DNA of 64,000 nucleotides, from positions 186,001-250,000 of the forward strand of contig NC_069105.1 of the NCBI RefSeq assembly GCF_947172395.1. Direction: 5' to 3'. The stretch's first letter is position 1. Each line of letters opens with the position of its first letter. Positions 56,600-64,000 of this stretch are shown one piece after another. The position numbers were made by a program, and so were the translations under genes. Origin of the DNA: Bicyclus anynana (Eukaryota > Arthropoda > Insecta > Lepidoptera > Nymphalidae). Under the pieces are notes generated by a model. It worked only from the letters and a program-made list of their open reading frames with translations. It searched no databases and was not told where the DNA came from.

Positions 56600-56868
56600 G
56601 GTGGTTGAGCAAGGTATGCTTGGAACATCTCTGCGTGATCGAATCAGAAGTTAAGAGATCCGTAGAAGAACCAACGCCACCGACATAGCTTAACGATTTG
56701 TGAATATGAAGCAGCAACAGGACGGTACATAGTTTGAAGAACGTTTGATGGACGTTGTGGTCCCAAGGTGCCAGAATAGTGACCCCGTACCGGAAAGTGC
56801 AGTGCAGTTGATACCCACTAGTTAGACCGATGATATCAAACGAGTATCAGGGAGCCGAACTATTAAAT
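56600..56868 (+). mobile_element. Degenerate RTE-B 3' end
   Basis: Recognisable but heavily mutated: CTGCGTGATCGAATCAGAAG, an RRRT-like segment, CACCGACATAGCT and GGTCCCAAGGTGCCAGAAT. It stops before the terminal codons. An older copy than those at 39 and 44 kb. Confidence 0.65.
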
Positions 56869-56924
56869 ATATTATATAATGATTTATTTATTTTGCAAAT
56901 ATTGCAAAGTGTCTTTGCAATTGT

Positions 56925-57112
56925 ATGTTGTAGAGTCAACATCTCCTGAGGATGCTCCGGTTTCGGGGTAAACGTACGTAGAATATTTTGTCGGACCTGG
57001 GTGACGTTGTCGCATGGGTTCGTTGGCTTTTCGCGGATGATAGCAAAATAAATAAATCATTATATAATCATGATGAGCTTCCGCAAAGTAACGCCTGCTT
57101 CTATCCAATAAT
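56925..57112 (+). repeat. Dispersed repeat family F
   Basis: GTTGTAGAGTCAACATCTCC, CTCCGGTTTCGGGGTAAACG, TGTCGGACCTGGGTGACG, AGCAAAATAAATAAATCATT and CGCAAAGTAACGCCTGCTTC in one colinear unit. No protein frame. Class unknown; common in Lepidoptera to my knowledge. Confidence 0.65.
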
Positions 57113-57544
57113 AAATTTGTTTCCGAACTGTATAACCGCTTATCTGCGTGTACACATAGTGTTGTGCAACCTAGGCATTGACACTGTCGATCTCTCTTAT
57201 CAGCATCGTATATCACTTTACTTTTATGATGGGATTAAACGTAAACACATTATCATAAAGGTTGGCCAAGGTCAGGATTTCCAGTACAACTTCTGTCGCG
57301 AGTTTTAAAACCTTAAACCTAAGTTTTAAAATCTCTCTTTTGTAATAGAAACAAATTGGTCTGCTAAGACGTGCTGACTAATTCTAAGATAACAAGGAAC
57401 TGAAGGTTATGCTACTTTCAACGTAAAAAGTGGTAGAAAAACTAATTATTTGCCTAAAACCTATAATATTCATTCATTAGCACAAAAAACTACTTTTAAG
57501 AAGAAGAACAAAGCAGCTAAATGCACTCATGAAATGCATCTCTT

Positions 57545-58137
57545 AACTTCTAGTAAAACATGAGCAAAGTGGCACGAAATAAAGAGACTAAAGTCTTCCC
57601 GACGATAGTCCGTGTCAATTTATCGAACAAACACCCCATACACATTTCATTTCAAACATGGGAGTGAAGAATAAATTATTAATGCTTAATAGCATTAATA
57701 ATTTATTCATCGAAGTATCTTGAACACTGGTATACCAGCAGAGTTACTTCAAAAAGAAATGGAGGTAGCTAAAAGAAATCAACAAAGCATTAAAACTTCA
57801 TCTCCAGTTTACAATAGGAACTAAGTGGCCCGAGGCATGGAGACTAAGGACTAGACGACGATAGTTCGGTGTCAAATTATCGAACTAATGCACTATAGAT
57901 CTCCTTTAGAACAAGGGAAAGAGAAATAAATTATTGTTGATACTATTAAATGTATCGAGAACACAGAGAACACTGGTATACCGGCAGAGTTACTTCAAAA
58001 ATAAAATGGAGGTAGCTAAAAGAAATCAACAAAGCGTTAAAACTTCATCTCCAGTTTACAATAGGAACAAAGTGGCCCGAGGCATGGAGACTAGAGTCTC
58101 GCCGATAGTTCGGTGTCGAGTTATCAAACTAAAGTAA
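57545..58137 (+). repeat. Tandem repeat, period about 246 bp, with reverse transcriptase traces
   Basis: About 2.3 copies in direct orientation: AACACTGGTATACC at 57723 and 57969, and a later segment (AAGTGGC..GAGACTA..CGATAGT) near 57566, 57823 and 58070. Frames read GIPAELLQKEMEVA and, after a one-base shift, INKALKLHLQ..KWPEAWR. This resembles the segment between the PDGIPAE and IPxxW regions of LINE reverse transcriptases. Probably a tandemly duplicated, decayed LINE piece. Confidence 0.5.
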
Positions 58138-58254
58138 CGACTGCGTCTGTTGAAAACTTTTGCGGTGCTTCCCTTTCATAACATCATTTTATTATTTGAA
58201 AACTTGTTTAAAAACATAGTTGTTAGACCGAGAGCCTGTGATATCTGAAATAAC

Positions 58255-58322
58255 TACGCAGACGCCGCGCGTTTTCACCTGTGTGGTTCCCATTCCCGTT
58301 GAAATACTCATATAACACTCAA
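58255..58322 (-). mobile_element. Helitron family 1, 3' end fragment
   Basis: CGCAGACGCCGCGCGTTTTC and CCCATTCCCGTTGAAATACT; about 65 bp. Confidence 0.5.
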
Positions 58323-58342
58323 ATCATCATCATCATCTTGGA

Positions 58343-58618
58343 TAGAAGCAGGCGTTACTTTGCGGAAGTTCATCATGATTATATAATGATTTATTTATTT
58401 TGCTATCATCCGCGAAAATTCGGCGAACCCATCCTCAGGAGATGTTGACTCTACAACGTGCAATTGCACGTTGTAGAGTCAACATCTCCTGAGGATGCTC
58501 CGGTTTCGGGGTGAAACGTACGTAGAGAATATTTTGTCGGACCTGGATGACGTTGTCGCATGGGTTCGCCGAATTTTCGCGGATGATAGCAAAATAAATA
58601 AATCATTATATAATCATC
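58343..58618. repeat. Foldback repeat (family F) around a 68-bp perfect palindrome
   Basis: Positions 58430-58497 form a perfect palindrome centred on CAATTG. The outer part of the left arm (GGATAGAAGCAGGCG..CGCGAAAATTCGGCG) pairs with 58557-58612 after skipping about 60 bases on the right. The right arm matches the dispersed family F (GTTGTAGAGTCAACATCTCC, GCTCCGGTTTCGGGGT). Confidence 0.85.
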
Positions 58619-58742
58619 ATCATCATCATCATATCAGCCGATGGACGTCCAACGCAGGACATAGGCCTTTTGTAGGGACTTCCAAACGATACTGAGCCAC
58701 CTGCATGCAGCGAATCCCTGCGACTCGTCCCTCCCTGATGTC
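58612..58742 (-). mobile_element. RTE-B 3' end
   Basis: ATC repeats (58613-58632), then the reverse complement of the RTE-B terminal codons (CAGCCGATGGACGTCC, GACATAGGCCTTTTG) and the GGATGCAGG-like segment, broken off at about 58742. Confidence 0.78.
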
Positions 58743-58879
58743 GTACCAACCAATTAAATAAATAAATACGGGATAAAATATAAGGCTAGTTTTTAATATA
58801 TTTTCCTTAACATAAGATGATGAATGTCCAAACGAAATGAAACAGTGTCCCAAGTCACCAACCACTATGTGAAAATCAC

Positions 58880-59036
58880 ATCAATGATTGAATGAAATGA
58901 TTGTATGAAATGAATTAATGAAATGAACGAATGAAATGGACGAATGAAATGAACGACTGAAATGAACGAATGAAATGAACGAATGAAATGAACGAATGAA
59001 ATGAACGAATGAAATGAATGAATGAAATGATTGAAT
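58880..59036. repeat. 13-bp minisatellite
   Basis: About 11 units close to AACGAATGAAATG with scattered substitutions; the edges are more degenerate. Confidence 0.9.
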
Positions 59037-59319
59037 CACACAAATCGATCCAGTAACCTCTGGTAATAAAAAAAGACGTCGACCATCAGGGATTACACTC
59101 TCTTGTTAGGAAAATAATTTGAATATAAATGATAGCAGAGCATGAGGCGCGCGCAATTCGGCGGCCATTGTTATGCAAAGCTCAGTTCGAACGCTACATT
59201 CTGTAATCGAATCACTTGACGCCATTAAACGATTTATTATACGCCGTAAACGAAAGATTTTTTAATGAACAAAGTATAGTATAGTTAACTTTTGTTTGAC
59301 CCATCATTTAATTTGTTAT

Positions 59320-59482
59320 GTTCGATTGAACGCGCTAATATCTCAGGAACTATTGGTCCGATTTGAAAAATTCTTTCAGTGTTAGATAGCCCATCTATCG
59401 AGGAAGGCTATAGGCTATATATTATACCCGTATTCCTACGGGAATGAGAACCACGCGGGTGAAACCGCACGGCGTCAGCTAG
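59320..59482 (+). mobile_element. Helitron family 1, 5'-truncated
   Basis: Starts at GTTCGATTGAACGCGC and runs to GCGTCAGCTAG; the TC end is missing. Confidence 0.82.
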
Positions 59483-59489
59483 TTTGTTA

Positions 59490-61740
59490 TAAAAATATAC
59501 TAGTAATTAGCAGGCTCGACTGTTTGTTTGCACTTCGCATATTCTAATGTGGAATTCCCGATGTGGAATTCCCGGCCCAAGTCAATCCTAACCACCCGGC
59601 AATTTACTTATACCTAAAAAAATCTTGATAATTTTACTTTAATAATGAAATTATTACTTTATCAAAAAAAGTTTGGTTCAACGTTTTATGACATTTTTAA
59701 TTTATCTTTAATTTGTCCACAAAGGGGACAAGCTAAGATCGTTGACCATACAGCCTGACTTTAACGATTTTTTTTAAAACTTATGATTAGTTTGTTTGTT
59801 TCTTGTTTTTTAAGCTTGTTGGTAACAAAAAAATAATACCACTTAAAAGGTCCGAAATATATCGATATTAATTAATAAAAGTTATGGATTTCTTATAAAA
59901 CTCAATTTAAAAATCATGTATTCTTTAAAATTTTCCAAAAGTCAAAAACGCTGTCGTCCATTTTGTGACTTCACTTGTTACTTGATGTACTAAACGTCGA
60001 ACTAATTGTTAACAAATATTTTTGACAAACGCTCCGTTTGTAAGGGATTTGTTATAGTGACGTCATGAAACAGTTGAAATACAGACCATCATGGCCGACA
60101 GCCGTTTTGGCTCGTATTGTCAAAAACATATTTAAAAACTAAAATTTTCATGTAATCACGTCTCAAAATTTTTTTTCCATCTAAGTAGAACGAAAATGAA
60201 CTATTTAAGACCATTTAAAATAAAATAAAAAAGAAAATTTAAAAAAAAAGTGTCAACTAGCCTATTGTCTATTAAGGATTTGGTGTTAATGAAAACTTTA
60301 TAAGTAGCTAACGTGTAAATCTCTATGGTATGTAAACACAACGCGAGTTGCGGAAGCCCGAAAAAAAAATGAAGATCGACACTGAATAATGGATCGACTT
60401 AAGTTTAACGAAGTTTACAAAAATGTAATTCGGCACTCTTATCTCAATAATCGAAAACTGCCACCGCGGACGATATTAAATGGAAAGCACCTCGACGACG
60501 CGAGGATAATTTCATTTCTTAATATTTTCTTAGCTATTTTGGGAGATGACGTCTCATTATAGGATAACTTAATTTAAGGAGTTTTAAACAGCTTTCGGTG
60601 GTTACAACTGTACGTATACTTTGAGTTGAAATAAATACAAAATATTAAAAAATACAGGTTTACAAATTATAATTCTAGGGTCCAATCACATAATTAGTAT
60701 AACAAGTCTACTAAAATTAACACAAAAAGTTTCATGCATTGTAATCCAGGCATTAAAAGCAGCTCTTCCATTTGACAGCTATAGAAAAACAGCGAGTGTT
60801 TAAAAAGCTTTCACGGCTTTCTTTCGGTAAGCAGACCTTCAGTTTTAACTACTCAGTTTAACTGTACCTACAATTTTATCTACTTAATCGAAACATTAAT
60901 CAAAGTTTTTAGAAAAACTGTACAGTTAAAACTGGAGGATATTTCACACGCACGATTTAACTGAGCAGTTCGATAGTACAGTAAACACTGCTGGTCTGTA
61001 GCTCGCATAATAGAATAAATATGACAAAAACAGTGGAACTTTAATGTAGGTCAACTATTATAATGCAGAAAATTGTTTGTTTATAATATAATTAACTTTA
61101 TATTTAAACATTTTCATTTTCATTTGACGATAAAATAACAAGTATTTTTTGAAAATGCTTACTGTACCAATTCAATATCGATAAGGTAAGTAAGTTCTAC
61201 ATTGACGGTGCCAATAAAGGTGCCACTTCATAAAGTAATTGAGCATTTTGATCTCGTGTTTAATCTGTAATCAAAATCGAAGATGAGAGGGCGAGCCTCT
61301 GTGAGGACAAACGGAGCGCGGAACGTGTAAGCCGAGGGCCGAAGGGCAGAGGGAGTTTCCTTATTTACTTTGTACCTTCCGAGTATTACATTTCGATTGT
61401 GTTTGGTGATCCTACTAATATAACGTAAGCTAAGCTGCAGGCTAATTGACGTATATGCCTACTGACAACCCTTCGTAGATATTTTACTGTGGGTAAATGA
61501 CATTTCTCAGTTGATCTGATGTTTATTTTAATAGTTTGTTAATAAAGACCAAATTAGTGAATATGCCAGCTTGATTTGTTGATTGGTTGGCCATTAAAAT
61601 ATTACACTTTGGGCTAAGCGTGTGTGTACCTTGTTAAATTAATCGTAATTTGTATCACTTTTTCCAAATTGGCGGTCGTGGGATAAACCTCAAACCAACC
61701 CCAAAAACTAGAATAAGAACTTTACAGTAACCTCCTTGAT
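59490..61740. other. Intronic sequence between exons A and B
   Basis: Mostly AT-rich. One TGACGTCA at about 60058 and a GC-rich spot at 61285-61370; no exon with matching phase found. Confidence 0.45.
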
Positions 61741-61743
61741 AAA

Positions 61744-61934
61744 TCTATACTAATATTATAAAGCTGAAGAGTTTGTTTGTTTGTTTGAACGCGCTAATTT
61801 CAGGAACTACTGGTCCGATTTGAAAACCCCTTTCAGTGTTAGATAGCCCATTTATCGAGGAAGGTTAGGCTATATTTATTCCCCGTATTCCTACGGTAAC
61901 GGGAACCACGCGGGTAAAACCGGCGTCTACTATA
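61744..61934 (+). mobile_element. Helitron family 1
   Basis: TCTATACTAATATTATAAAG start. The 3' hairpin is partly deleted (GGGTAAAACCGGCGTCTACT). Confidence 0.8.
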
Positions 61935-62093
61935 TAATTGCATTGTTTGACGCATACAAACTAATGTAACTTTTTAATGGTACCTTTACCAGATTGTATA
62001 CTATACATAACACAGTGGTGTATTGATGCTTTTACAATTTCTCTGTCTTGACATGCTAATTGTTGAGGTATCTGACTCCACAGTAGTCTAAGT

Positions 62094-62216
62094 GTTCATT
62101 TACACGAGCGGCAGCTGCTCGACTCGACTTCAATCGGCGACCGCCGTCGACCACCTCCGAGAGTCGACTGCAGTCGACTGCGGTCGTCGGTAGAGTTGCC
62201 GCTCGTGAAAATGAAC
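62094..62216. mobile_element. 123-bp foldback element
   Basis: 20-base inverted ends with one mismatch: GTTCATTTACACGAGCGGCA at 62094-62113 and its complement at 62197-62216. The GC-rich core is full of GTCGAC/GTCGACTGCAGTCGAC palindromes. Ends 30 bp from the donor of exon A. Confidence 0.75.
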
Positions 62217-62247
62217 CCTAAGGTGATCCAATTAAAAAAAAAATTAC

Positions 62248-62336
62248 CTTATTGAAAGGGTACGGTCGATGGTGGACCCGGCCATTGAGAGCGTGTACAG
62301 GCTTCTTGAACTCGTTCTCACGTCTGGATGGGTGAC
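62248..62336 (-). CDS. Internal coding exon, unidentified gene (exon A)
   Basis: Read on the minus strand, a pyrimidine-rich tract ending TTGTTCCAG precedes 89 bases that end in AAG before the donor GTAATTTT. Only one frame works through the whole exon chain: two bases complete a codon from an upstream exon, then 29 open codons follow (starting HPSRRENEFKK, ending RPYPFNK). A second frame hits TGA at once, and the third, carried forward, meets a stop in exon C. The peptide is basic and polar with no domain, signal peptide or membrane segment that I recognise. The exon supplying the first base of the split codon was not found between here and the right edge. A 123-bp foldback element ends 30 bp past the donor. 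Confidence 0.72.
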
Positions 62337-62393
62337 CTGGAACAAACAGAAACTCAGGTTAATAACTATAACATATACTTAATAAAAAGCAGT

Positions 62394-62534
62394 GATAGTC
62401 CAGTGGATATGAACTGTTCCTCGTGCATTTAAAAAAAAAATAATATCACGTGTCTCAAACGGTGAAGGAAAACATCGTGAGGAAACCTGCATACCAGAGA
62501 ATTATCTTAATTCTCTGCGCGTGTGAACTCGTGA
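62394..62534 (+). mobile_element. SINE family B, rearranged
   Basis: A short head relic (TAGTCCAGTGGATATGAAC), then a deletion, then CACGTGTCTCAAACGGTGAA to CTCTGCGCGTGTGAACTCG. Lies 58 bp upstream of exon A on the minus strand's intron side. Confidence 0.72.
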
Positions 62535-63049
62535 TTTACAAACAAAAGATTCACTGAACAAAACAAACTCCGGGGATCAAATCTTGGACCTCTTGGATTA
62601 ATCGTGGAGAGCATGACGCTAAGTTAGCATCATTTACTTGTAATTCCATAGTACCTAAGTAAATTAATTAACTTTCAGTAATAAGTGACAAAACCTGCCC
62701 ATCAAGTCTGCAGCAATAACCAAGTTCTCGGGCATGCTCCCCAAAATTGAAACTACTTTTTTGGCGCGCGAATTTTTGGGCGAAGAGTAAAAAAAAAAAA
62801 GAAAAAACATTACACCACCGCAATTTTCGTTCCGGTCGCGCGCTGCTTTTCTGGAGGGAAATTAAACCGCCGGTGTTTCTCTTTTAAACGTCTAAAACTT
62901 TAAAAAGCTGAAAATGTGAGGTTATTTTGTTCTTAATTACCCGCGCTGTTATTTGGCAATACAGCCATCAGTCTAATCTTTTAAAAGTCTTTCAAATATA
63001 CTTTTGAAAGATTAGATTGATTAGATGTCTTTCATTTATAAATGACGAC

Positions 63050-63239
63050 GGCCTCCGTGGCGCAGTGGTATACGCGGTGGATTTACAAGACGGAGGTCCT
63101 GGGTTCGATCCCCGGCTGGGCCGATTGAGGTTTTCTTAATTTTCTTAATTGGTCTAGGTCTGGCTGGTGGGAGGCTCCGGCCGTGGCTAGTTACCACCCT
63201 ACCGATACCGACAGAGACATACGCCAAGCGATTTAGCGT
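63050..63239 (+). mobile_element. SINE family A, 3'-truncated
   Basis: Head with A box (63056-63067) and B box (63101-63112) nearly identical to the 55.5-kb copy. The body then stops at CAAGCGATTTAGCGT, so the tail half is missing. Loss of the 3' part is unusual for an insertion copied from its tail and suggests a later deletion. Confidence 0.85.
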
Positions 63240-63308
63240 GTTATGTATACTCATCACTTTATTAGAGTAGTTTAGTTCTATGGTGATCTCATTTCGTTGC
63301 GCAAAATA

Positions 63309-63400
63309 ATATACTCAGAGGCACAATTATCCGTCCACCTTCGTCGTCTCGTTCTTCGCGTCATATTAAAGTGGGCGGGTAATTGTGCCTCTGAGTATAT
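63309..63400. mobile_element. 92-bp MITE-like inverted repeat
   Basis: 30-base inverted arms with two mismatches (left arm starts ATATACTCAGAGGCACAATT, 63309-63338; right arm 63371-63400) around a 32-base GC-rich loop. No clear target duplication. Confidence 0.75.
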
Positions 63401-63902
63401 ATTCGTTTCATATTAATATTCAAAATCGTATTAAAAGATTGCCCGTGAATACATAAATATTAGAATGTATACATAAGAAACGTTTATCCAAACCATTGTT
63501 CAAATTTGAAAGCTCTTTTCAAAATTACCTATTATTTAGTGTATAGGAAGAGGACTAAAGTATAAAGTAACCTATACAAGTGAACTACGTTCGAATAAAC
63601 TATCATAGACACGAACAGCCATACATACATGTTATTTTATGACACAAAAACATGTAATTCATATATAATAATACTTAATTGTGACAGCACAAAGAACTAA
63701 ACAACGTATATAATATTATACTAATATGTGTATATATAAACAACGATGTTCACTTTTAACACATCGCGTTCGCATTACGCCTCAAATCGCCTTTATGCGG
63801 CTACATAAAAGCGTCCTGAAGAACTCTGTTATGGTACTGCCACATCTGTTGTGTTTCTATTTAAATTTTCTTTTAATTTACCGACAACTTATACAACGTA
63901 CC

Positions 63903-64000
63903 TATATTTCACCTTATTTAAATTTTGAATTCCGACAAAAACTGTTATGTGCACGACAAAAACGTATATTTCACCTTATTTAAATTTTGACTTCCGACAA
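63903..64000. repeat. 62-bp tandem repeat running off the window
   Basis: TATATTTCACCTTATTTAAA begins at 63903 and again at 63965; the second copy (CTTCCGACAA) meets the window edge. Confidence 0.8.

Noticed and set aside
1..64000. CRISPR array, bacterial operon or prophage
   Set aside because: Repeat types, spliced exons and LINE/SINE/Helitron content show insect nuclear DNA; no regularly spaced direct repeats of CRISPR type were seen.

Overview
The window looks like nuclear DNA from a moth or butterfly (Lepidoptera). It is AT-rich, has no operons, and is crowded with interspersed repeats typical of lepidopteran introns: short non-autonomous Helitrons with a TC 5' end and a CTAG 3' end, several tRNA-derived SINE families, RTE-clade LINE 3' ends with ATG/TGA tails, a Jockey-like LINE end and small foldback elements. 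The assignment rests on recognising these families by eye; no search was run.

The only host gene I can support runs on the minus strand. Five small exons (62248-62336, 56288-56362, 49283-49330, 47518-47613, 46865-46919) all have AG acceptors and GT donors. Their phases join into one uninterrupted reading of about 120 codons rich in Pro, Ser, Lys and Arg. I do not recognise the protein. The gene must continue past both window edges: the first exon found starts in mid-codon, and the last one donates into an intron of at least 46.8 kb that reaches the left edge. Inside that intron, at 8215-8320 minus, is a candidate alternative first exon whose donor has the same phase as the last regular exon. 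A TATA/initiator pair at about 43.04-43.07 kb, also minus, is a second candidate internal promoter.

Layout, left to right. 0-8 kb: AT-rich intron with SINEs, a Helitron and three strong inverted repeats. 8-12 kb: the candidate alternative exon, GC-rich blocks, and a degenerate tandem array carrying many TGACGTCA-like sites. 12-20 kb: SINEs, a foldback element and an RTE end. 20-25 kb: SINEs, a 237-bp tandem array and a head-to-tail Helitron dimer with CCCTA-rich cores. 25-36 kb: nested insertions (foldback element, SINE, Helitron), LINE ends and a head-to-head Helitron. 36-46 kb: Helitrons, a local duplication, RTE ends and the GC-rich TATA region. 46-50 kb: three exons, with a Jockey-like LINE inserted exactly at a splice donor. 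51.3-52.9 kb: a young 5'-truncated RTE-clade LINE with an 18-bp target duplication and an intact 528-codon reverse transcriptase frame. 53-64 kb: two exons, SINEs, decayed RT repeats, a 68-bp perfect palindrome and small foldback elements.

No bacterial-type system, CRISPR array, rRNA or credible functional tRNA gene is present. The most notable signals are the splice-donor insertion, the crowding of transposable elements just past splice donors, the internal alternative-exon candidates, and the TGACGTCA array.
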